DNA from: Candidatus Margulisiibacteriota bacterium
Lineage (GTDB): Bacteria; Margulisbacteria; WOR-1; JAHJIW01
NCBI GenBank assembly: GCA_018823125.1
Contig: JAHJIW010000007.1
Coordinates: 1-64,000, forward strand
DNA: 64,000 nt
Reading direction: 5' to 3'
The notes beneath the pieces were generated by a model. It was not told where the DNA came from. It made no database searches and saw only the letters and a program-made list of their open reading frames with translations. Positions 34,633 to 43,109 of the stretch are shown here, piece by piece. A program made the translations under genes and the position numbers. Numbering within the stretch: position 1 is the stretch's first letter; each line of letters opens with the position of its first letter.

Positions 34633-35371
34633 ATTTTCTTACCCGGCTGCCAAAAGCTTGGATCGCTTCGGCGAGCTGCTCTCTTCTGAAATCGGGCCAC
34701 AAAACATCGGTAACGTAGAGTTCTGAGTACGCGATTTGCCATAGTAAAAAGTTGCTGATGCGCATTTCGGATGCGGTGCGCACCAAAAGATCGGGGTCCG
34801 GCAGTTCTTTCGTGTAAAGCGCAGCAGAAATATCCTGCTCTCTAACTTTAGTAGCCCCGTCCCGACCAACAATTTCGTTAACCGCGTCCACAATTTCGGC
34901 TCTTCCGCCATAGTTTAACATCACGCTTAAATTTAGTCCTTTGTTTTTTTCGGTTTTTTTCATTGCCCAGTCTATTTTATCCTGCAATTCTTGAGACAAC
35001 TCGTTGATTCTTCCCAAAAACCGCAGTCGCACTTTGTTTTTGTCCAGCTCCTCGATTTCGCGGTCGATGGTTTGGGAAAGCAGGTTCATTAAAAAGCTGA
35101 CTTCTTCCTTGGGGCGGCGCCAGTTTTCGGTGGAAAAAGCATAAACGGTTAAATATTTTACGCCAAATTCGGCGCAGGCCTTGACGCAGCTTTTTAAAGA
35201 TTCGGCGCCGGTGCGGTGGCCGGCGATGCGGGGAAGCGCCCGTTTTTGCGCCCAGCGGCCGTTACCATCCATAATAATCGCAATGTGCGCAGGAATTTTG
35301 TTGCCCAGCAACACGGCTTTTCTTTTAGCGCGGGAAAAAAGATTGGAAAAAAATTGTATGGCTTTCCCCAT
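34604..35371 (-). CDS. uppS: Isoprenyl transferase (undecaprenyl diphosphate synthase)
   Basis: UppS builds the C55 carrier lipid for peptidoglycan and glycan assembly. The start at 35371 (MGKAIQFFSNLF) is chosen because the frame further upstream overlaps the ferredoxin gene. The 255-residue protein has IMDGNGRWAQKR (about 39-50), LTVYAFSTENWRRP and the C-terminal RTASEMRISNFLLWQIAYSE. The usual RTSGE is RTASE here, a small departure in a conserved motif. Neighbours are ferredoxin and cdsA. Confidence 0.92.
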   Translation of the reverse strand: MGKAIQFFSNLFSRAKRKAVLLGNKIPAHIAIIMDGNGRWAQKRALPRIAGHRTGAESLKSCVKACAEFGVKYLTVYAFSTENWRRPKEEVSFLMNLLSQTIDREIEELDKNKVRLRFLGRINELSQELQDKIDWAMKKTEKNKGLNLSVMLNYGGRAEIVDAVNEIVGRDGATKVREQDISAALYTKELPDPDLLVRTASEMRISNFLLWQIAYSELYVTDVLWPDFRREQLAEAIQAFGSRVRKYGKTKEQVS

Positions 35372-35375
35372 TAAA

Positions 35376-35543
35376 TTATTCGTCAAAAATTGCATCGATG
35401 GAACAGGCATCTTCGCAAATTCCACACTTGGTGCAGGCCTCTTGGTCAATAACGTAAACGTCGCCTTGAGGCTGAATCGCATCAGATGGACATTCTTCTC
35501 TGCACTTCCCGCACCCCGTACAATCTTGTGAAATTTTATACAT
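35376..35543 (-). CDS. Small 2[4Fe-4S] ferredoxin
   Basis: This 55-residue protein is easily missed. It begins MYKISQDCTGCGKCREECP and contains a second motif CTKCGICEDAC, so eight cysteines in two CxxCxxCxxxC(P) sets bind two 4Fe-4S clusters. The second set has Ser where Pro usually follows the last Cys. It lies five bases after frr and five bases before the uppS start. It could feed the Rnf complex, the radical SAM activase or pyruvate:ferredoxin-type enzymes; no link is shown by context. Confidence 0.92.
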   Translation of the reverse strand: MYKISQDCTGCGKCREECPSDAIQPQGDVYVIDQEACTKCGICEDACSIDAIFDE

Positions 35544-35548
35544 GCGCG

Positions 35549-36103
35549 CTATACCTCCATTACTTCTTTCTCTTTGGTTTTGAGTAAACTGTCGATTTCT
35601 TTAGTAAATCTATCAACCAATTTTTGCACGGCTTCTTCCTGGTTTTTTTCGGCATCCTCAGAAATTTCTTTGGCATCTTTTTGCTTTTTGAGTTGGGTCA
35701 TAGCATCGCGGCGGATGTTACGGATGGCAACTTTGCCTTCTTCGGCTTCTTTTTTAAGAACTTTTACTAATTCCTTGCGGCGCTCTTCGGTTGGTTGAGG
35801 AAGAGGCAATCGGATTTTCCCGCCTTCGGAAACGGGATTGATGCCGATGTCCGAAGTTTGCAGTGCTTTTTCAATTAGCTTCACCGAATTTTTGTCGTAA
35901 GGCTGAACCACAATTAGTCTTGATTCCGGAACCGATATCCCGGCTAGCTGGATTAGCGGAACTTTAGTTCCGTAATACTCAACCGTCACGTGATCTAAAA
36001 GTGCGGCGGAGGCTCTGCCGGTACGTACTCCGGAAAAATTCTTTTTCACGACATCGAACGCCTTTTTCATTTTTTGTTCCGCTTGGCTTATTACATCAGA
36101 CAT
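35549..36103 (-). CDS. frr: Ribosome recycling factor
   Basis: RRF works with EF-G to split post-termination ribosomes. The 184-residue length is standard. Conserved segments are KNFSGVRTGRASAALLDHVTVEYYGTKVPL, IVVQPYDKN and RLPLPQPTEERRKELVK. It follows pyrH by 28 bases. Confidence 0.95.
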   Translation of the reverse strand: MSDVISQAEQKMKKAFDVVKKNFSGVRTGRASAALLDHVTVEYYGTKVPLIQLAGISVPESRLIVVQPYDKNSVKLIEKALQTSDIGINPVSEGGKIRLPLPQPTEERRKELVKVLKKEAEEGKVAIRNIRRDAMTQLKKQKDAKEISEDAEKNQEEAVQKLVDRFTKEIDSLLKTKEKEVMEV

Positions 36104-36131
36104 ATTGGGCCTCCTTCAAGCGCCGGGGCTT

Positions 36132-36857
36132 TTATTTTTCGCCGTTGGCAACCAGGGTTCCTACTTTTTTTCCTAAAACGGCTTTTTCGATATTGCCTTT
36201 TTTCAAAAGGTTTAAAACCACGATTGGAATATCATTGTCCATACAAAGTGAAGCCGCGGTAGAGTCCATAACTTTTAGCCGGCTTTTTAAAATATCCATG
36301 TGAGAAAGTTTGTTAAATCTTTTGGCATCTTTGTGGTGGGCCGGATCTTTGTCGTAAATACCATCTACTTTAGTAGCTTTAATAATTACATCTACGTCTA
36401 ATTCGGCAGCTCTGAGCGCCGCGGTAGTATCAGTGGTAAAGTACGGGTTTCCGGTGCCGCCCGCTAAAATAACGACGCGCCCTTTTTGCATGTGGCGGAT
36501 TGCCCGGCGGCGAATAAAGGGTTCGGCCACCGCTTTCATTTCAATTGCGGTTTGGACGCGCGAGGTTACGCCCTCTTGTTCAAGCGCATCCTGAAGAGCC
36601 AGCGCATTAATAATAGTAGCTAACATGCCCATGTAATCACCGGTAGTGCGGTCAATTCCGCGGGAAGCACCCGCCAGTCCCCTAAATATATTTCCTCCGC
36701 CGGCGACCACCGCAATTTGGATTCCATGTTTTTTGGCTTTTTTAACTTCGAGGGCTACATGCTGTAGAGCAGTCGGATCAATGCCGTAGCGTCTTTCGCC
36801 GCCAAAAGTTTCACCGGAAAGTTTTAAGAGGATTCTTTCGTACTTGGGTTTTGCCAT
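36132..36857 (-). CDS. pyrH: UMP kinase
   Basis: PyrH phosphorylates UMP to UDP. The 241-residue protein has the amino acid kinase fold with [12 protein letters not shown] at the N-terminus, [32 protein letters not shown] and [22 protein letters not shown]. It is the first gene of the operon through ychF. Its promoter is so close to the ATG that the mRNA should be leaderless. Confidence 0.95.
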   Translation of the reverse strand: MAKPKYERILLKLSGETFGGERRYGIDPTALQHVALEVKKAKKHGIQIAVVAGGGNIFRGLAGASRGIDRTTGDYMGMLATIINALALQDALEQEGVTSRVQTAIEMKAVAEPFIRRRAIRHMQKGRVVILAGGTGNPYFTTDTTAALRAAELDVDVIIKATKVDGIYDKDPAHHKDAKRFNKLSHMDILKSRLKVMDSTAASLCMDNDIPIVVLNLLKKGNIEKAVLGKKVGTLVANGEK

Positions 36858-36866
36858 AGCAAATGG

Positions 36867-36896
36867 ATTATATCATCGGGAAAGAAAGAGCGTCAA
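36867..36896 (-). promoter_or_regulatory. Promoter of the pyrH operon, predicted leaderless
   Basis: On the minus strand TTGACG (36896-36891), 18 bases, TATAAT (36872-36867). The pyrH ATG at 36857 is nine bases past the -10 box and there is no ribosome binding site. Confidence 0.65.
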
Positions 36897-36909
36897 TGAG
36901 AGGGCCAGA

Positions 36910-39900
36910 TTAATTACTAATAATCTTTTCGGCGGCAATCACCAGGTTGCTGTAATAGTTAAGTTGAGTAGCGGCTTCGGTAAGTTGCTGGCGTTCTTCA
37001 ATCGACATGGCAACTACCGGCTTACTTTTCCTGCGCCGGGTCCCTTCTGCCTCCCACCACTGTCGCCTTCTCTCCAGTGCGGGTAAAAAGCTGGCGATTC
37101 TCCTTTTAAATTCCGGAATAATTCCTAAGCTGATAAATTCGTCCGCCCAGGTTTTCAGCGCCATATATAAAATATCTCTTTCGAGCCGGTTGACCAAGAA
37201 AAATTGACGGCGAAGTTCCGGGGTCGAGTTTCCCAGGTTTTGTTGGTTAATCAATGCATACAAGCTTCCCCAGGTTCGTTGCACGTCAGCCAGGTATTCA
37301 GAAGTAGAAAGATCTCTTTCCATTCTGTTGTTAACGGTCCGACTGCGGTAGGCTTTTTCGGCTTCAATAAGGTTCCGGCGTAATATTTTCCTTTTTTCAC
37401 ACAAAGACTTAGCCGGAGCATCTTCGGCATCTCTAAATTCCTTACCACCAACCACCCCTTTATTAAATGCCCGCTGTAAAAGCGGATGCCCGGAATCAAA
37501 CAAAGACTGGGCAACTTTAAGGCGGGGGGTTCCGGCAATATGCAACTCTCTGGCTTGTTGCAATGCCGGCATAATTTCTGTGAGCTGGCCCTGCTGTTCG
37601 GCCAGGATCACAACCTTTGCAATGTCTTCCATAATTCCGTCAAAAACCGGGGCATCGTATGAAAAAAGTGTTTTACCGTTTTCGGCATTAATAATTAATG
37701 AAACTTTTCTGGATTGATACTGTTTGCGGGGGGCCGAATTATTGCCTACCTCAAAAGTTGCCCCAGCTACGTTTACAACCTCAATTTTAATTGTATCCAG
37801 GTGCAGTCTGGATGAAAATCCTTCCAGCACTCTGATCCCCTGGATTGCGCTTTTGAGGATATTATCTTCGCCCGCCCTAATGATTTCCCAATTCGCACCT
37901 CTAACCACCTTTAGGTTATGCACTTCTGCCATCTCCCAGTCGCCCGGCGGCGCTGCTGCTAACAGATGATCACCTTCCACCCGTAAAATAATTTTATCGC
38001 CATCCATAAGTTTATCGCCGCCTAAAGCAGCAACCGGAATTCTCGGTTGAACACCCCAAAGAACTTTTATTTTGTCGCCGACGCGCGTCCACAACTGACT
38101 TTCGGTTATTCCCCGAACCTGATCAACCTCTGCCGGGCGCGATTCTCCGATCCAGTAACCAATAATATTATTATTCAAATCGCGAATTGCATTTGCGTTT
38201 TTCCTGGCCGCTTCCCCTCCGGTTCTCCCTACCACTCCATCCATTCTTCGATTGCCCTCTTTATCAATACTTATATCTGCAAACATAATCGATGCTCCCG
38301 GTTGAGCCAGGGTCATGTTAGACACATGAAAGGTAAAAGGAGGAACCAGAAACCGATTGTTTTCTACTAAAACCGCATAGCGACGTAACTCGCGGGGACC
38401 ACTTTTTTCCACTTTATAAATCAAATCCGCTTCACGATCATAAAAAACCGAAAATAAATACCGCGGCGTTCTTTCCCCTTGTTCCAAGGTTTCATAGAAA
38501 AGCGCAATCTCGCCTTCTCTTTCGCCTTGCACCGGCATCGCTAACATTTCCTGGTCCAAAATACTCTCTCTGCACAAAGAAGAATTTGAAAATACTCTCC
38601 GCGTAAAGACACCTTGACCCTCATCAACCAACAATTCGATGGAGCCAGCTTTTCCAGAAACTTTAATGGGACAGCTGGTCATCATGCCTCCTTCTGCTGC
38701 CGATAAGGTTTCCCCTCTTTTCATTTTTCCTAAGACTATTGCAAATTTTTCAGGAGAAACCGCTTGCTTGTTAGCCAATGCTTCATCGTAATGCGCTTCG
38801 AGTAAGCGCCAAACATTAATAAAAGTTTTCTTGAAAGGATCTTCTTTACTAGAGGGCCTTTCCCTGGTGGCAACTCCCAGGTTGACCAGGCCGTCCGGCG
38901 TCATGATTTTTTTCCCGGCACTGTCCAACAGATCTCCGTTGGGAGCCGTCCGTAATATGCGCTTAAACTCTTCCCGCGCCTCTCCTTGTTTTCCGTTATT
39001 CCAGGATACAATCAATCCTCCCTGGTACATTTTTACCTTAAGACCCTTACCGTCTAAAAACCTTGCTTCCGGAGGGTCTCCCAGCCCAAACAAAACCCCC
39101 GCGCAAGAAAAATTTTTATTCTGACGATTAATTGAAACTTCTTTGGCAAATGCCAGGCTGAGGGCTTCAAGATGCATCGGTTTATATTGCTGGCGCGGCC
39201 CCTCTTTTCGGAGACGGCGCGAAAGACGAGCAGTTCTACTCTTGACGGTTCCGTTCCTCATCAAAATTCGGTCTTCTTCGATCAATCCTCGTTCTGCGTC
39301 CAGCACAAAAACCCTAAGTTCGCCAGCTTGCCATCTAAACAAAACCTGTTCTGGGGACAGGCCGTTCTCTAAAGGAGACCCGGAAAGTTCTCCTAAAACA
39401 AAGGCCTGGCGGTCAAAGGTCTCAATTACTCTTCGGCTGCCGTTGCGGACCTCTCCCCAAACTTCCAACACATCCGCCCCCGGAAAACCCTCTCCCAAAG
39501 GTACCGCGTTGCGGCCGTTTCTGATTTTTGCTAATTCTTCGAAGGATCGCCACTCGTAAGGAACCAACATTCCGTCCCTATCTAAGGCGCCTAAGGTTTG
39601 TTCTCTTAAAAGCGCGGTATTCGGATTCCCTTCGCCACGAAACACGCTAAGACAAAACCCGGATAAAGATTCTCCCCCATTCATTAAGGAAACGACCCCC
39701 AGTCGGCCGGCTAATAGCTGTTCTCTTAAAATCCAGCGACGATCCCTGACAGGAAGGAAAACTTGGCATTCCGGCAGCGCGGCTACCACTCGAGAGATAA
39801 CTGATCGGCCATTTTCCCATTTAATATTAAACGGATGCCACTCCATTGCCCGATGTAACATAACTTCCCGCGGAAGACTGTTTCTTACAACCCGCGCCCC

Positions 39901-39990
39901 GCTTTTTATTGGTAATGTAGGGTGACAAACCAAAAGCGGATTGTTCTTTTTACGGGTTGGGGCATATCTGGTAAAAACGTTGGGCGCCAT
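36910..39990 (-). CDS. Large protein of unknown family, tandem paralogue B (1,026 residues)
   Basis: No known domain is recognised. It aligns over its whole length with the upstream 1,009-residue protein: shared segments include DRRWILREQLLAGRLG, SFEELAKIRN, LSLAFAKEVSI, GVLFGLGDPPEARFL, YQGGLIVSWNNGK, FDGIMEDIAKVVI and HPLLQRAFNKGV. The N-terminus (1-60) is basic and Pro/Arg-rich, with no signal peptide. Residues 60-720 seem beta-rich, and the last 250 residues are helical (EIMPALQQARELHIA to AEKIISN). It begins three bases after the upstream stop, so the pair is one operon from the promoter at 43057. Function is unknown. Confidence 0.8.
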   Translation of the reverse strand: MAPNVFTRYAPTRKKNNPLLVCHPTLPIKSGARVVRNSLPREVMLHRAMEWHPFNIKWENGRSVISRVVAALPECQVFLPVRDRRWILREQLLAGRLGVVSLMNGGESLSGFCLSVFRGEGNPNTALLREQTLGALDRDGMLVPYEWRSFEELAKIRNGRNAVPLGEGFPGADVLEVWGEVRNGSRRVIETFDRQAFVLGELSGSPLENGLSPEQVLFRWQAGELRVFVLDAERGLIEEDRILMRNGTVKSRTARLSRRLRKEGPRQQYKPMHLEALSLAFAKEVSINRQNKNFSCAGVLFGLGDPPEARFLDGKGLKVKMYQGGLIVSWNNGKQGEAREEFKRILRTAPNGDLLDSAGKKIMTPDGLVNLGVATRERPSSKEDPFKKTFINVWRLLEAHYDEALANKQAVSPEKFAIVLGKMKRGETLSAAEGGMMTSCPIKVSGKAGSIELLVDEGQGVFTRRVFSNSSLCRESILDQEMLAMPVQGEREGEIALFYETLEQGERTPRYLFSVFYDREADLIYKVEKSGPRELRRYAVLVENNRFLVPPFTFHVSNMTLAQPGASIMFADISIDKEGNRRMDGVVGRTGGEAARKNANAIRDLNNNIIGYWIGESRPAEVDQVRGITESQLWTRVGDKIKVLWGVQPRIPVAALGGDKLMDGDKIILRVEGDHLLAAAPPGDWEMAEVHNLKVVRGANWEIIRAGEDNILKSAIQGIRVLEGFSSRLHLDTIKIEVVNVAGATFEVGNNSAPRKQYQSRKVSLIINAENGKTLFSYDAPVFDGIMEDIAKVVILAEQQGQLTEIMPALQQARELHIAGTPRLKVAQSLFDSGHPLLQRAFNKGVVGGKEFRDAEDAPAKSLCEKRKILRRNLIEAEKAYRSRTVNNRMERDLSTSEYLADVQRTWGSLYALINQQNLGNSTPELRRQFFLVNRLERDILYMALKTWADEFISLGIIPEFKRRIASFLPALERRRQWWEAEGTRRRKSKPVVAMSIEERQQLTEAATQLNYYSNLVIAAEKIISN

Positions 39991-39993
39991 TTT

Positions 39994-42900
39994 TTATTTC
40001 CCTTCAATTATTTTATTCGCCGCAGCAATATCGTTATTAAGTTCATTCAGCTTTTGTACGGCTCTGGATAATTCTCTTCTCTCTTCAAACGACATCTCGG
40101 TTACAGTTTTGCCTTGCCGGATAGTATCTACGCGGTCTGAAACTTGCTGGCGCACGCGCGCCAGCGACTGTAAGAACTGGCTAATTCTTTCTTTAAAGGA
40201 TTGAGTAATGCCTAAGACCACTAGTTCTTCGCTCCAGTGCCTTAAGACGTTATAGAGAATACTAATTTCCAGTTTATGCGCATCCCGGTATCTTGCATAA
40301 TGACCATCGGCTGCAAACTCGAGGTCTTGTTTTTGCAGTAACGCATCCAAATCTTTCCAGATTTGTTGCAGTTCGGCCAGGTAGACGTGGTGAATCAAAT
40401 CTAGTTCATCCCGATCAAACCCTCGTTGTTTGCGGTGGTTTTTTTGCAAAGCGAAAATTCTTTTTCTGATATCAGCAACTTCTCTCGAAAAATCGGCAGC
40501 TTTACTGCGCTTGGCTTGCAAAAATGCGGTGCTGCCGGGCACTCCTTTATGAAACGCTTCCATCAACAAAGGATGCTCCGTTTCAAATAAAAACGTCGCG
40601 ACTTGCATGCGACTATGTCCCGCCTGGTGCATGGCCTTAGCTTGCTCTAAATATGAAAAAACCTCTTCTAGGTATCCTTTTCTTTCTGCGGCAATGACTG
40701 TTTTTGCGATGTCTTCCATGATGCCGTCAAAACGTTCATTTTCGTATATAAAGAGTATTCTGGCGTGGTCAGCATCAACTACCAAAGAATGTTTTTTAGA
40801 AACATACTTCCTTTTTGGTACCGTTCTTTCTTCAATCATAAACTCGGTCCCTCCGGCCGCAACCATAATAAAGTCTTTATGGTATCGCGAAACTTGTGAA
40901 TCAAACCCTTCCAGCGCCAGCGTCCCTTTCATTACGCCCGCAAAGATACTGCGGGAGCCGGTCTGAACTACTTCAAAGTCGGCATTGCGAACAACTTTTT
41001 GAAAACAACAAGGGTCGGTCAGGGCCCAATCCTCTGCTCTGGCGACGGCAGTTAGGTAGCGGCCTTCCACGCGCAGCAGAATCGGGTCGCCTGCGCTAAA
41101 ATTATCTCCAAAAAAGGCACGCGGGATTTTGTGTTTTCCCTGCCAATAAAGCACCAGATGATCTCCTGTAATTTCATAATTACGCGTTACGGTTATGCCG
41201 TTAATAGCATCAATATTTTGGGGTGAGTAATCTTCGAGCCGGTAGCCGGTTACTTTTCCTTCTAAGTCGCGCACCTCAAACAATTTCTTTTCGCTGGCCG
41301 GAGTTCCCAGCGCGCCAAAAAAGCCAACAATTTGTTCTTCTCCTTTATCGCCAAGCTTAACCTCAATAAAGTTTACGGTTTTTCCCTCCTGACAGCGGGC
41401 GCTGCCTGACATGAAAAAGGACAGGCCGTCAAAAGGGAAAGTGTTTTCTTCCAACAAAAGCGTATAGCGTCTCGTTCCATTTTCTTCTTCGGTATAAAAA
41501 AGTCCTTTCCTCTGATCATAATATGCAGTTAAAAAATGTCTGGTTTTCCCTTTCTTTTTGCGGAAAAAATCGACAATAATTCGATCTCCTTCTTGGCTAA
41601 GCGCGGCCTTTACTTCTTTCCCGTCATCGGCGAGACTGGTTAACCTTCTGCTGGCAAATACTTTTTTCTCGCTCGTCTTGTTTCCGTTTGGAATAAAAAC
41701 TTCAATCCTTCCCAAATCACTTAAGATTTGAAGATCAACAGTTGTATATACTCGGCTGTCGTTTTTGGGAACCTCTTCTCCCTTCGCCATCCGGCCAATC
41801 AGTTCTCCGAAAGTTTCCGGTGTGATCGGCCGTCTCCCCCAAAGACCTTGATGAGGCAGGCCGCGCAGCAGCTCCCAAAAATTAAAATAGGGAATTCCTT
41901 CAACGCTTTCTCTAACCTTTAAAGGTTTGCCCTTCCAGTAAACCCGGCGGCCTTTTCCGTCCAAAAACCATCCGTCCGGATGAGCCCTCACTTCCCAGGC
42001 TTTAGACTCTCTTTCTTCTCCTGTCTTTCCATTGTTCCACTCGGCTCTTATTCCTCCCTGATAACCAAAAACTCTAAGCGTGCCTTCGTTAAGAATTCTT
42101 TCCTCGGGAGGATTGCCAAAGCCAAACTGCATACCAAAAAAATTAAAAGTTGAGCGGGGGGCATGGATTTGTAGTTCTTTGGCAAACGCGGCGCTTACGT
42201 CCTTCAACCTAATCGGCTTGGCGCCTATGTGAGAGTTGTCGCCACTCTTTTCTCGAGGAACGGCAACTGTTCGGGTACTAACTTGATCATCTGCAACCTC
42301 GATTCTTTCAAGGTCACGTAATCGGGCTTCTCCGTTCGAAAGGTCCAAGCCAAAGATTCTCAGTTTTCTTTCTAGTGGGAGCCATCGATAAAGGAGGGTG
42401 TCTGTCTCTCCTCCTCCGTTTAAAGATCCGTTGCGGAAACGACTAGGCGTAATACTTTGCCGGCCAAAAGAGACGATTCTTTCTTCGCTTCCGCTGGCCC
42501 ACGCTTCCCACACCCACGCCCCAGGAAAGGACTGTTCAATCGGGACTCCCCGACCCTCCCCCTTAAGCGCCATCAAACATTCAAAAGAAACCCATTCAAG
42601 CGGAATAAAAAGCCCGTTGTCTAAAACTTCGCCCACCGGCCTGCCGCGCATAACATATCCACTGGGCGAAACATCAGTTCCCAAAACCCCTAAACAATAT
42701 CCAAGATCCTGCCTTTTTCCGTTTCCAAGAGACAGCATGCCTAATCTTCCATCCAAGGCAACTTGTTTTAAAGCCCATCGAGGATCTTTATATCCCACAT
42801 AAATCAGGCACCGGCGAAGAGTTGCTTCAATTGAAACCGTTTTTTTCCCTCGTCCAATTACAAACGGAGTAAAGTCTCTGATCCGGCGAGACATTAGCTC

Positions 42901-43023
42901 TTCCGGAATATTTGGTCTTTGGGAACTACACCCCTTCACTCGACCATGGTCAGGATGATAAATCCGGCGAGGGTCCCGCGGACACCTCGTTGGCGTAGCT
43001 TTTTCTAAGAAGGGGGCCGGCAT
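39994..43023 (-). CDS. Large protein of unknown family, tandem paralogue A (1,009 residues)
   Basis: This is the first gene of a two-gene operon under a sigma-28-like promoter. The start MPAPFLEKA follows AGGAGAAAG. The N-terminal ~55 residues are basic and Pro/Arg-rich, as in other members of the set. A long beta-rich body carries DPRWALKQVALDGRLG, SFECLMALKGEG, MQFGFGNPPEERIL, YQGGIRAEWNNGKTG and NFIEVKLGD. A helical C-terminus from about residue 745 has NERFDGIMEDIAKTVI, LEQAKAMHQAGH and HPLLMEAFHKGV. Only the paralogue at 36910 is recognisably related. No transmembrane helix or catalytic motif stands out. Confidence 0.8.
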   Translation of the reverse strand: MPAPFLEKATPTRCPRDPRRIYHPDHGRVKGCSSQRPNIPEELMSRRIRDFTPFVIGRGKKTVSIEATLRRCLIYVGYKDPRWALKQVALDGRLGMLSLGNGKRQDLGYCLGVLGTDVSPSGYVMRGRPVGEVLDNGLFIPLEWVSFECLMALKGEGRGVPIEQSFPGAWVWEAWASGSEERIVSFGRQSITPSRFRNGSLNGGGETDTLLYRWLPLERKLRIFGLDLSNGEARLRDLERIEVADDQVSTRTVAVPREKSGDNSHIGAKPIRLKDVSAAFAKELQIHAPRSTFNFFGMQFGFGNPPEERILNEGTLRVFGYQGGIRAEWNNGKTGEERESKAWEVRAHPDGWFLDGKGRRVYWKGKPLKVRESVEGIPYFNFWELLRGLPHQGLWGRRPITPETFGELIGRMAKGEEVPKNDSRVYTTVDLQILSDLGRIEVFIPNGNKTSEKKVFASRRLTSLADDGKEVKAALSQEGDRIIVDFFRKKKGKTRHFLTAYYDQRKGLFYTEEENGTRRYTLLLEENTFPFDGLSFFMSGSARCQEGKTVNFIEVKLGDKGEEQIVGFFGALGTPASEKKLFEVRDLEGKVTGYRLEDYSPQNIDAINGITVTRNYEITGDHLVLYWQGKHKIPRAFFGDNFSAGDPILLRVEGRYLTAVARAEDWALTDPCCFQKVVRNADFEVVQTGSRSIFAGVMKGTLALEGFDSQVSRYHKDFIMVAAGGTEFMIEERTVPKRKYVSKKHSLVVDADHARILFIYENERFDGIMEDIAKTVIAAERKGYLEEVFSYLEQAKAMHQAGHSRMQVATFLFETEHPLLMEAFHKGVPGSTAFLQAKRSKAADFSREVADIRKRIFALQKNHRKQRGFDRDELDLIHHVYLAELQQIWKDLDALLQKQDLEFAADGHYARYRDAHKLEISILYNVLRHWSEELVVLGITQSFKERISQFLQSLARVRQQVSDRVDTIRQGKTVTEMSFEERRELSRAVQKLNELNNDIAAANKIIEGK

Positions 43024-43056
43024 TTCTTTCTCCTAATTATTTATTCGTACAGTTAA

Positions 43057-43085
43057 TTATCCTCAAAAAGGCCACAAAATTTCAC
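43057..43085 (-). promoter_or_regulatory. Sigma-28-like promoter, site 4
   Basis: On the minus strand GTGAAATTTT starts at 43085 and GGATAA at 43062, 23 bases apart, with one mismatch to CGATAA. It precedes the 1,009/1,026-residue operon by 34 bases. The box lies next to the divergent mnmG promoter. Confidence 0.7.
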
Positions 43086-43092
43086 TTTTTTA

Positions 43093-43101
43093 TGCTAAAA
43101 T
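43093..43101 (+). promoter_or_regulatory. Extended -10 promoter of mnmG, predicted leaderless
   Basis: TGC-TAAAAT (43093-43101) is an extended -10 box with no good -35. The ATG at 43110 is nine bases on, with no ribosome binding site. The region a -35-contacting factor would cover overlaps the sigma-28-like site of the opposite strand. Confidence 0.55.
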
Positions 43102-43109
43102 CTTAGCCC

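Noticed and set aside
36910..43023. A single 2,000-residue gene split by a frameshift
   Set aside because: The two reading frames align to each other along their full lengths, each with its own start region and C-terminus, so they are tandem paralogues and not two halves.
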